From Thermoanaerobaculia bacterium (GTDB lineage Bacteria > Acidobacteriota > Thermoanaerobaculia > Multivoradales > J023), in assembly GCA_030431255.1 (NCBI GenBank), contig JAUIJL010000031.1, positions 44,632-108,631 on the forward strand: a stretch of DNA of 64,000 bases, in the 5' to 3' direction. The notes beneath the pieces were generated by a model that did not search any database, was not told the origin of the DNA, and saw only the letters and a program-made list of their open reading frames with translations. Position numbers and translations under genes: made by a program. This document shows positions 17,198-24,431 of the stretch, piece by piece; positions within the stretch are counted from its first letter, which is position 1, and each line of letters begins with the position of its first letter.

Positions 17198-17932
17198 CTA
17201 CTCTTCGGGCAATCGAGCGACGTAGAGAATGTGCGGATAGGGCAAAATATCGATCATCTTATGCCTCACCACCTTGAATCCCTGGGCTTCGACCAACGAC
17301 TGTAGCTCGCTGGGAGGCCAGTACCGGATCGGCTCCATGCCGACCATCAGTCGGTCGAGGATCAGGGTGAAAAGCATCTTGAAATAGGGCTTATCGGCGA
17401 CGTCCTTGATGATCAAGATACCGCCGGGTCGAACCAGCTTGCGCACCTTTTGCAGAAACTCCGGCACGAAGTCGGCGGGCAGGTGGTGGACGAGATCCAA
17501 GAAATAGATGGCGTCAAAGGTGTCGTCGGAGCTCCAGTCCAAGACGTCCATCGCCTGGTATCGCACGTTGGTGAGGCCCAATTTCTCGGCGCTCCGATTG
17601 GCCTGCTCGATTCTCTTGGCGTTGAGATCGATGCCGATGAAGTCACGCTCTTTTTCCAACGCGGCAAAGTAGAGGGAAAACAGACCGAATCCACAGCCGA
17701 GATCCAGAATCCGCCCCTTCTTCGGCAAATATTGACCGATCTCGTCCAAAAAAGGCTGACGCAAAATGGTGAAGCGAATCTTCGAATAGAGCCGTGTGAC
17801 CAAGCTATCGAAGCTGGCCACAATCTCACGGATCATCCGGCGCGCGGATGCCGTGCGTTTGGCGTCGGCCTTCGCCGGCGATTCGGGGGCGCCGTTGGGG
17901 CTCGAAGGTGCCGAGGCGTCTTGGCTGCTCAC
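17198..17932 (-). CDS. Class I SAM-dependent methyltransferase
   Basis: 244 residues from GTG 17932, preceded by AGGAA at 6 nt. An ATG at 17959 without a ribosome site is the alternative. Rossmann-fold SAM motifs are clear: ILDLGCGFGLFSLYFA (motif I), FIGIDLNAKRIEQA (motif II acidic residue), FDAIYFLDLVHHLP (motif IV) and VRPGGILIIKDV. The N-terminal 30 residues are Ser/Ala/Pro-rich. The substrate is unknown. Its place beside a GT-C-like protein, sulfatase-like lipoproteins and SGNH proteins suggests a glycan or lipid acceptor, by inference only. It ends 20 bp before the sulfatase-like gene, so the two are probably co-transcribed. Confidence 0.88.
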   Translation of the reverse strand: MSSQDASAPSSPNGAPESPAKADAKRTASARRMIREIVASFDSLVTRLYSKIRFTILRQPFLDEIGQYLPKKGRILDLGCGFGLFSLYFAALEKERDFIGIDLNAKRIEQANRSAEKLGLTNVRYQAMDVLDWSSDDTFDAIYFLDLVHHLPADFVPEFLQKVRKLVRPGGILIIKDVADKPYFKMLFTLILDRLMVGMEPIRYWPPSELQSLVEAQGFKVVRHKMIDILPYPHILYVARLPEE

Positions 17933-18055
17933 TGAAATTCCTGTTCGACGCGTCCGCATCGAGGCTGAGAGGGGTTGGAAGGACCGGGCGGCAGTATAAC
18001 CACAGCAGAATCCCCGTTCAACAGCCCACGAGGTGGGTGCATTCAGCCGCCCCGT

Positions 18056-19537
18056 TCATGGTGTTTGCTCCACCTCGACCACCGTCAGCGACCTGAGGGC
18101 GAGCACATCCGCGGCCATGGTCGCGGCGTCGGCCCGCAGCTCGAGCTCCAACACCTCCCCCGCGGAGAGATCTCGCTCCGCGGGAAGCGAAAGCTCGAAG
18201 CTTTGTTGCTCCGCGCCGGATACCTCAATCGACGTGGCGACCTCGCCGCCGGCGGTCGGGATGGAAGCCCGCAGCTCAAGGGGATAAAGATAGGTCGGCT
18301 CAGTCAGTGGGGCGATCGTGATCCGAAGACTCCGCGCTCCCTCCCGGCGACGCAAAACGATCGCCGACTTGCGGCCCATGAGCCCGCTGACACAATCGAT
18401 CTCTCCCAGGCAGTGGCCGTCCCTCACCTGGCCGGGTCGGAACCGTGTTTCGACCCGTTCCGACCACTCCCTCAAGAGCTTGTCCGTCGCCTGCCGCCAA
18501 TCGCCCGCGGGCAAGCTGGGGAAGACTTCCGCCTGTAGCGGATCTTTCTCCGGATCCATCGCCAGCTGCGGCCAGCCCAGCTGCGGTGCCAAGCTGCGAT
18601 ACAACATGCGGGCGTAGAGGGTGTAGGCCTCGGGAGTGCCGTGACGCCATTGGGTGGTGCCGCGCCACTCACCATCCACCATTTCCGGGGGTGCGATGAG
18701 ATACGGCGCTTGAATACCCGCTCGGCCGACAAAGTCGTGAATCACGGCCGGTTCCCAGAAAGCGACGAAGAACATATGGAACGGGATTTTGTCTTGGGCG
18801 AGGCGTATCTCCGTCCGGCGGATCCGGTCGAACGCTTTTTGCCATCGCTCCATCCAGCGATAGGAGGCCAAGAACCGAAACCGATAGACACGTCCGATAT
18901 CGTGCCCGAATCGATCGACGAACCTGCCCGCTGGACGTTTGTTGGTGCCGTTGGGCATGACGAAGAAATTGGAGTCGTTGTCGTTGCGGGTGGGGCAGAG
19001 CACCACCGCGTCCGGCTCTAGACGATCGAAGAAGATTTCCAATCCGCTCAGCTGGTTGAAGGTGTTGTAACCGGGCAACGCCAGGCTCCACGCCTCGACC
19101 CGATCTCGGCCCTCCGGCAACATCTCGTTGGCCAACTTTGCCAGCTGAGCCGGAAACGCCTCCTGCTCCGAAACGCCCATACCGTAGGTCCACGAGTCGC
19201 CGACGAAAAGAATGCGGAAGACGCCGTCTTTTTTGGCCACCGCCGGCGCCCGGAATCCGAGCTCGTTGGACTGAAAGGTGTCGGCCCAAGCGGTGAGCTC
19301 TTGGTTCTCGTGGAGGGTGTACGCCAGCTCCGGCTCATACCACGCGGGGGTGTAGGAGCGGCCGGTGGTTTCGAGAAAGCTCTCGATCAACCGTTGCCGG
19401 TCTTCTTGAAGCAAATCCTCAAAGCCGACCACCCTCTGGCTGTGCAGATACCAACCGACGGCACAAATCACGGTGCCCATCAAGCCGAGGGTAGCTAGGG
19501 CGAGCAAGACATTTTCGACCCGAGACGGGGGGCTCAT
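18056..19537 (-). CDS. Membrane-anchored SGNH/GDSL-like protein
   Basis: 493 residues from ATG 19537 with AGGAG 6 nt upstream. An N-terminal transmembrane helix (about residues 10-28) is followed by an SGNH-like domain: block I FVGDSWTYGMG with the nucleophile Ser (about 114), a Gly in SLALPGYN, and an Asn-containing stretch CPTRNDNDSN. The expected DxxH near the end is only partly present (QWRHGTPEAY): the His is there but no Asp lies 2-3 residues before it. A C-terminal domain of about 110 residues has a beta-rich look. The fold resembles esterases or acetyltransferase partners that act on surface polysaccharides. A degenerate or substrate-binding role is possible. Confidence 0.7.
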   Translation of the reverse strand: MSPPSRVENVLLALATLGLMGTVICAVGWYLHSQRVVGFEDLLQEDRQRLIESFLETTGRSYTPAWYEPELAYTLHENQELTAWADTFQSNELGFRAPAVAKKDGVFRILFVGDSWTYGMGVSEQEAFPAQLAKLANEMLPEGRDRVEAWSLALPGYNTFNQLSGLEIFFDRLEPDAVVLCPTRNDNDSNFFVMPNGTNKRPAGRFVDRFGHDIGRVYRFRFLASYRWMERWQKAFDRIRRTEIRLAQDKIPFHMFFVAFWEPAVIHDFVGRAGIQAPYLIAPPEMVDGEWRGTTQWRHGTPEAYTLYARMLYRSLAPQLGWPQLAMDPEKDPLQAEVFPSLPAGDWRQATDKLLREWSERVETRFRPGQVRDGHCLGEIDCVSGLMGRKSAIVLRRREGARSLRITIAPLTEPTYLYPLELRASIPTAGGEVATSIEVSGAEQQSFELSLPAERDLSAGEVLELELRADAATMAADVLALRSLTVVEVEQTP

Positions 19538-19640
19538 GGAGAGCTCCTCTCATAAATTCCGCGCAAAACAGCCGAGCCGCTCCCACCTCGAGCGACAAAG
19601 GCTTAGAAGACGACAGCCTAGAAAAAGCGAGACCATAAGG

Positions 19641-19673
19641 AAAAGCGCCCGGTGGCATCAGCCGGCCGGGCGC
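19641..19673 (-). terminator. Intrinsic terminator after the secreted protein gene
   Basis: On the minus strand GCGCCCGG (19666-19673) pairs with CCGGGCGC (19645-19652) around a 13-nt loop, followed by TTTTCC (19641-19644 and beyond). It lies 26 bp after the stop codon at 19699. Confidence 0.7.
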
Positions 19674-19698
19674 CGTTCACTCACTTCGAAAAGTCGTC

Positions 19699-20373
19699 TT
19701 ACGGAGCCGCGAGGGTGCGGAACGAAGCGAACTCGTCGAGGTACATGTCACCGGTCAAACCAGCCGGAACGTTACCGACGGCGCCGAAGTGCAGGTCGTC
19801 GATACCGACGGTGGAGTTGTTCACACCGTTGCCGTGGAATTGGGTGGTGTTCACGAAGTCGCCGGCGGTCAAGCAGGTGCCGCCGTCGAGCACGGTGATG
19901 GTCAGCTCGCCGTCGCCGACACCCGGGGTCGGGCTCTGCTCACGCTCGATTTGGAGGTGAACCGGGCCGCAAGTGTCGGTGATGTTGAGACGCGGGGTGA
20001 TGCGGAAAGCGGTGGCGTTGTTGGTGCCGGCGCGGCCGGAGACACGGTACAGGCTGCTGTTGCGGGTCACCAGGAGCTGGTGGCCGGAACGGAACAAGTC
20101 GGTGTCGGTGGAGCGTTGGAACACGTAGAAGGTGCCGTTGCTCATGGTGAGGTTCGAGAAGTCGACCCAGAACTGAGCACGGTAGGTGCTCTCGTCAGCC
20201 GGGGTGTCGTCGACGACTTTGGCGATACCGCCGGCGCCGTCAAAGGTGACCTCAAGGCCGAAGTTGGTACCGGCCATGGCGGCATCGGCGGTGACGGACA
20301 GCGAGGTCGCGCCAAAAGCCGAGCCCGCGACCAGAGCGAACGCGGTGAAGGCAATCAGGGAACGCTTGAGCAT
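19699..20373 (-). CDS. Secreted protein of unknown function, strong codon bias
   Basis: 224 residues with a clean Sec signal peptide (MLKRSLIAFTAFALVAGSAFG, cut likely after AFG/A) and GGAG 9 nt before the ATG. I do not recognise the family. The mature part is rich in Thr, Asn, Gly and Asp and has an alternating beta pattern, with two Cys (TCGPV and GTCLTAG) that could form a disulfide. Codon choice is strongly restricted (mostly ACC, GGC, GTC, AAC, ATC), unlike its neighbours, suggesting high expression. It has its own terminator and a 282-bp upstream region. A structural or matrix protein at the cell surface, or a lectin-like beta-sandwich, is possible. Confidence 0.8.
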   Translation of the reverse strand: MLKRSLIAFTAFALVAGSAFGATSLSVTADAAMAGTNFGLEVTFDGAGGIAKVVDDTPADESTYRAQFWVDFSNLTMSNGTFYVFQRSTDTDLFRSGHQLLVTRNSSLYRVSGRAGTNNATAFRITPRLNITDTCGPVHLQIEREQSPTPGVGDGELTITVLDGGTCLTAGDFVNTTQFHGNGVNNSTVGIDDLHFGAVGNVPAGLTGDMYLDEFASFRTLAAP

Positions 20374-20493
20374 CTTGATTTCTCCAGGTTTTCTGTAGCG
20401 TTTAAATGGTTCGATGCGGCTCCGAGATTGCCGCTTGCTAGTGCTTATAAATCTGTAGTCGTCGGACTTTCGATTTCGTTACCGAGAATTTCA

Positions 20494-20513
20494 ACTTTTC
20501 CCGACTTTTCCCG
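20494..20513. repeat. Tandem ACTTTTCCCG 10-mers between divergent genes
   Basis: Two perfect adjacent copies of ACTTTTCCCG (20494-20503, 20504-20513) lie in the 282-bp intergenic region 20374-20655 between the secreted protein gene (minus) and an SGNH gene (plus). Related TTTC-rich words follow. It could be a binding site for a regulator; nothing else is seen in this gap. Confidence 0.4.
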
Positions 20514-20655
20514 GTTTTCGTCCATTTCCGTCCAGCTTCAACCCCTTAGTCGACGCCGCTCGCATTTCGTTACGCCCATGGGAAAATTTCTTGGATTTTT
20601 TTGCCGACGGATGGAGGGCTGGCGACGCCGTCACACGACGAGCTATATTCCGCCC

Positions 20656-21894
20656 ATGGTTGACGAGTCGATCGAAACGCCGGGAACAGGCCTGCGGGCG
20701 GCTTTGGGCAAGGCCTTGCTGCTGTTGGTCAGCCTCGGAATCAGCTTGGGCTGTGCCGAGCTGGTGATGCGGGTTGTGGCCCCGCCGTTCTTCGGCAATC
20801 CGATGCGCGCCTACGACCCGGATCTGGGATGGACCGGAAATCCCGACTCCATCAACTACCGACGCCGCGACTACGGCTTGATCCGCTTCGAGGTGAATTC
20901 CGAAGGATTCCGCGACCTGCCCCATTCGCGAGACACCCGCGGCTTGCCCTTGAAACGCATCGCGTTGATCGGTGATTCGTTCTCCGAGTCGGCCCAGGTG
21001 GAGCTGCACAAGACCTTCGGCATCCAGCTCAAGGATCTCTTGAACGACGATCCCGAGGAGTATTGGGAGGTTCAGAATTTCGGTGTGGGCGATTTCGGCA
21101 CCGCCCAAGAGCTGATGATCCTCGAGCGATTCGCCCTCCGCTACAAGCCCGACCTTGTGATTTTGCAGGTCTTCCCGTTGAACGACATCACCAACAACAG
21201 CATGTCGGCGGCTTATATGTCGAGCCTGCAAGACACCTATCGGCCATACCTCGACCCCGACGACGACTTTCAGAGCATCACTTACCTGAATCCTTTCACC
21301 CAATGGGTTCGTCGTCGCTCCGTGCTCGGCAGATACGCTGTCCAGCTCGTCCAAAACCGATGGGGAGGCTGGGGTCGAGAGAAGATTTTCAAAAACGACG
21401 CCGAGCGTCTGGCTTGGGTCGAGCGACGTTGCGTGGAGCTCGGGCTGCCGGAGGGTTTCAACCAGCCCTTGCTGCTGATGAATGTTTTCGCGCCCGATGA
21501 CGAGCAGCTGCCGATGATCCGGGAAGGGTGGAGCGCCACCGAGCAAGGCATTCTTTCGATCTATCGCAAGGTCAAAGCGTCGGGAGCCCGTTTCATGGTG
21601 TTGGTGGTGCCCCATATCCGCCAAGTCGGACCCTATTGGACCGCCTGGAGCCCGCGGGTTCCTTTCAGCGTCGAGGCGGACTATGCCGATCGTCGAATCG
21701 CCGAGCTGCTCAAAGACGAGCCGGTCCCGGTGGTCAGCCTATTGCAGCCGTTCCGCGAGTCGCTGGACGTGGTCGACCCCTATTGGGACGGCCACTTCAA
21801 TCTCGAAACCCACGGCTTGGTGGCCGAGATCCTCGACCGCGAGGTGCGCCGACAGATGGGCAAGGCGCCCCGGACCGAGCCGGCGGTTGACTAA
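20656..21894 (+). CDS. SGNH/GDSL-type hydrolase, membrane-anchored
   Basis: 412 residues from ATG 20656. The open frame extends further upstream but has no support there, and a TATATT hexamer lies exactly 6 nt before this ATG (possible leaderless start). An N-terminal hydrophobic segment (about 15-35) is an anchor or a lipobox-like signal (ISLGCAE). The SGNH elements are complete: IALIGDSFSES (block I Ser), NFGVGDFGTAQE (Gly), VFPLNDITNNS (Asn) and DPYWDGHFNLETHG (DxH catalytic pair). It probably removes or transfers acyl groups on extracytoplasmic glycans. It converges on the MBOAT gene, with only 9 bp between stop codons, inside a cluster of acylation functions. Confidence 0.8.
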   Translation: MVDESIETPGTGLRAALGKALLLLVSLGISLGCAELVMRVVAPPFFGNPMRAYDPDLGWTGNPDSINYRRRDYGLIRFEVNSEGFRDLPHSRDTRGLPLKRIALIGDSFSESAQVELHKTFGIQLKDLLNDDPEEYWEVQNFGVGDFGTAQELMILERFALRYKPDLVILQVFPLNDITNNSMSAAYMSSLQDTYRPYLDPDDDFQSITYLNPFTQWVRRRSVLGRYAVQLVQNRWGGWGREKIFKNDAERLAWVERRCVELGLPEGFNQPLLLMNVFAPDDEQLPMIREGWSATEQGILSIYRKVKASGARFMVLVVPHIRQVGPYWTAWSPRVPFSVEADYADRRIAELLKDEPVPVVSLLQPFRESLDVVDPYWDGHFNLETHGLVAEILDREVRRQMGKAPRTEPAVD

Positions 21895-21910
21895 AACGGT
21901 TGACTAAAAC
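21885..21910. repeat. 13-bp tandem duplication containing both convergent stop codons
   Basis: GGTTGACTAAAAC occurs twice in a row (21885-21897 and 21898-21910). The first copy holds the TAA of the plus-strand SGNH gene, and the second holds the TAG (read on the minus strand) of the MBOAT gene. Confidence 0.7.
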
Positions 21911-23301
21911 TGGAAGTAGAGGAAGGGCTCGAGGTCGTTGGGCGTGAACAGCACCATGGTCCAGAACCCGAGCGCGATGATCGCGACCCGCACGACCAGG
22001 TGCAGCTCCTCGAAATGGGCCACCAGATCGTATTTTTCTTGGCTGACTTGGACCAAGTAGAGCAAGCCGCAAAAGAGGAGCATCTTCGCCTCGGTCAGCT
22101 CACCGCCGCCGAACGCAAACATCACGTTCAACATGTCGAGCGCCACCTCGATGGAGGCGGCGCGGAAGAAGACCATGCTCAAGGTCCAGCAGTGGAAGGT
22201 CAGCAGCACGAAAATCGGCAACGCTAGAGGAGAGGCGCTGATGCGATCCAAGGTCGGCACCGCCGCTCGCAGGCGTTGGAAGAGGCGATGCACGATCAAA
22301 AACAGTCCGTGCAGGAATCCCCAGGCGACAAACGTCCAATTGGCCCCGTGCCACAGCCCGCCCAAGACCATGGTGATCATCAGGTTGCGCAAGGTCTTGC
22401 TCCGGCCGTTGCGTGACCCGCCGAGGGGAATGTAGAGGTAGTCGCGCAACCAGGTGGACAGGCTGATGTGCCAGCGACGCCAAAAGTCCGACATGTTGAC
22501 GGCGCAATAAGGCCGCCTGAAATTGTCGGGAAAGCGGTAGCCGAGGATCTGAGCCAAGCCGATCGCCATCTCCGAGTAGCCGGAGAAATCGAAGTAGATC
22601 TGGAAGGCGAACGCATAGGCGCCGACCCACAGATCGCCACTGGAAAAGGCCTCCGGGTTGGCGTGCACCTGGTCCACCACCCGAGCCAGGTTGTCCGCCA
22701 GCACCAGCTTTTTGAACAGGCCGACGAAGAAGAGCTTGAGCCCAAGACGGATTTCTTCGGGCCTGCGCGCTGTGTGGTCGCTCAGCTGGGGCAGGAAATC
22801 CACGGCACGCACAATCGGTCCCGCTACCAATTGCGGGAAGAACGACACGAATAGAGCGAAGTCCACAAAGTCTCGCGCCGTTCCGGTCTTTCCCCGGTAG
22901 ACGTCGATGGTGTAGCTCATGCTCTGGAAAGTGTAGAAGGAGATGCCCACCGGCAACAAAAGCTCGTGGATCGGCAGCTGAAGGCCCACGTATTCGGTCA
23001 GGCTGTGGCTGAAGAAGTTGTAATACTTGAACACCGCCAAAATGCCGAGATTGGTGCACAAGCTGAGCATCAAGAAAAGCTTCCGACGGGCCTGGGTCTC
23101 GGCTTTCTCGATCCACCCCGCCGCCAAATAGTCGATCAAGGTGGAAGCGGCGATCAACAGGGCGTAGCGGGCGTTCCAGCTGCTGTAAAAGAGATAGCTG
23201 GCCACCAACAAAATCCACCGCCGCGCGGCAATCGGCGCCAGGCGATGCAGCAACACCACCACGGTGAAAAAAAGCAGAAACGTGTAGGAGTGAAAGAGCA
23301 T
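21904..23301 (-). CDS. MBOAT-family O-acyltransferase (AlgI-like)
   Basis: 465 residues with about 10-12 transmembrane helices. MBOAT signatures are intact: YFDFSGYSEMAIGLA, FRRPYCAVNMSDFWRRWHIS, TWLRDYLYIPLGGSRNG, and the invariant active-site His in LGGLWHGANWTFVAWGFLHG. The family (AlgI, DltB, PatA) moves acyl groups, usually acetyl, across the inner membrane to surface polysaccharides, and typically works with an AlgJ/AlgX-like SGNH partner. Such a partner is encoded 3 bp upstream on the same strand (23305-24429). This pair is the strongest functional unit in the 13-30 kb region. Confidence 0.93.
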   Translation of the reverse strand: MLFHSYTFLLFFTVVVLLHRLAPIAARRWILLVASYLFYSSWNARYALLIAASTLIDYLAAGWIEKAETQARRKLFLMLSLCTNLGILAVFKYYNFFSHSLTEYVGLQLPIHELLLPVGISFYTFQSMSYTIDVYRGKTGTARDFVDFALFVSFFPQLVAGPIVRAVDFLPQLSDHTARRPEEIRLGLKLFFVGLFKKLVLADNLARVVDQVHANPEAFSSGDLWVGAYAFAFQIYFDFSGYSEMAIGLAQILGYRFPDNFRRPYCAVNMSDFWRRWHISLSTWLRDYLYIPLGGSRNGRSKTLRNLMITMVLGGLWHGANWTFVAWGFLHGLFLIVHRLFQRLRAAVPTLDRISASPLALPIFVLLTFHCWTLSMVFFRAASIEVALDMLNVMFAFGGGELTEAKMLLFCGLLYLVQVSQEKYDLVAHFEELHLVVRVAIIALGFWTMVLFTPNDLEPFLYFQF

Positions 23302-23304
23302 GGC

Positions 23305-24429
23305 CTAAGGATCCGACGTCCTGAGCATCGGCGCTAAAAACTCCGCCAAGGCCTGAGTGTAAAGGGTCGCCCCGGCCGCGTTGACGTGCAGCTGATCGCG
23401 GAAATAGGCCGGATCCTCGACCTTGTTCAGCATCTCGGTGTCGTGGAAGAACGCGACGTCTAAACCCTCGGCCTTGAGCCCGTCGAAGGTTTTCTGCAAA
23501 TCCTCCACCTCGCGACCCGCGAGCGAAAAGGCGTTGTCGGGAGTTACCGCGACTACGGTGGTGATACCACGGGAATCGAGCAGGCGGACCAACCGCCGCA
23601 GCTGGTCTTTTTTCAACGGATCCAGCTGGAACGGCTTGCCCCGCTTGGCCCCACGCCGGGCCAGCATGCGGACCAAATCCTGTTGCAGCTTCGGATCCTC
23701 GGCGATGAACGGAGCCAGCCCCTCTTTGACCAACTTACCGTCGGGCCCCAAGCGGGCGCTGAGCAGGGTACGGTCCGACAACACCTGCCGACGCCAACCC
23801 CGCCGGAATCTCGCCTCGTCCTCCAGATGCCGTCTGACGATCCGGAGCCGTTTCGGGGGATTCCTGAGCAGCTCGCGGACGTCGTCACGGAACCAGGGCA
23901 GGCGATAAAACACCCCGGAAAGCACCTCGAGCCGCGTCTCCAGCCCTTCATAGCCCTGAGCCAACGTCACCACGTCGTCGAGGGACACCCGGGTTTTGAC
24001 GATGTCGATGTCGGGCTTCAGGATGTCGAATTCCATCAAGGCCACGGGGTGGATGCCGAGGACCACGGCGCGGGTATTGCTCGAATAAATCTCCTCGTTG
24101 GCGATCAGGTGATACCAAGAGCGAGAGGTCGAACCGCCCTGGGACAGGTTGATGCCGAAAAAATCGAGACCGCGAGCTGCGAGAAATTGGCTCAGCTCCT
24201 TCTCATCGACGCAGGAGCCGGCCGTGGAATCTCCCATGATGACGATGCGCGGATGCTCGGGGAACGCTTCGAGGGTGGCGTGAAATCGCCGCGACATCGA
24301 CTCAATGCGTCCGGAATACGAGCTCGGCTGAAGCACCTGGAAGTAAAGCCCGCCGTGGAAAAGGACCACGTCCACCGACACCACCAAGGCGACGGCCAGG
24401 AGCAGGTCACTGAAATGCTTCCGCAGCAC
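23305..24429 (-). CDS. AlgJ/SGNH-like acetylation partner of the MBOAT protein
   Basis: 374 residues from GTG 24429, chosen because GGAGG lies 6 nt upstream. Another GTG at 24435 overlaps the previous stop. One N-terminal transmembrane helix (about residues 7-25) is followed by an SGNH-type extracytoplasmic domain: VIMGDSTAGSCVDE (Ser nucleophile), NLSQGGSTSRSW (Gly), and RDQLHVNAAGATLY (DxxH). AlgJ/AlgX proteins use this triad to move acetyl from the MBOAT partner to the polymer. Position directly before the MBOAT gene supports that role. It overlaps or abuts the upstream sulfatase-like gene, so the three are probably one transcript. Confidence 0.78.
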   Translation of the reverse strand: MLRKHFSDLLLAVALVVSVDVVLFHGGLYFQVLQPSSYSGRIESMSRRFHATLEAFPEHPRIVIMGDSTAGSCVDEKELSQFLAARGLDFFGINLSQGGSTSRSWYHLIANEEIYSSNTRAVVLGIHPVALMEFDILKPDIDIVKTRVSLDDVVTLAQGYEGLETRLEVLSGVFYRLPWFRDDVRELLRNPPKRLRIVRRHLEDEARFRRGWRRQVLSDRTLLSARLGPDGKLVKEGLAPFIAEDPKLQQDLVRMLARRGAKRGKPFQLDPLKKDQLRRLVRLLDSRGITTVVAVTPDNAFSLAGREVEDLQKTFDGLKAEGLDVAFFHDTEMLNKVEDPAYFRDQLHVNAAGATLYTQALAEFLAPMLRTSDP

Positions 24430-24431
24430 CG

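Noticed and set aside
15970..17277. 435-codon open frame on the plus strand
   Set aside because: It is antisense to the sulfatase-like gene, whose motifs are clear; no domain on this strand.
19789..20655. N-terminal extension of the SGNH gene to 19789
   Set aside because: It would be antisense to the secreted-protein gene, is Gly/Val-rich without motifs, and the signal-like segment starts after 20656.
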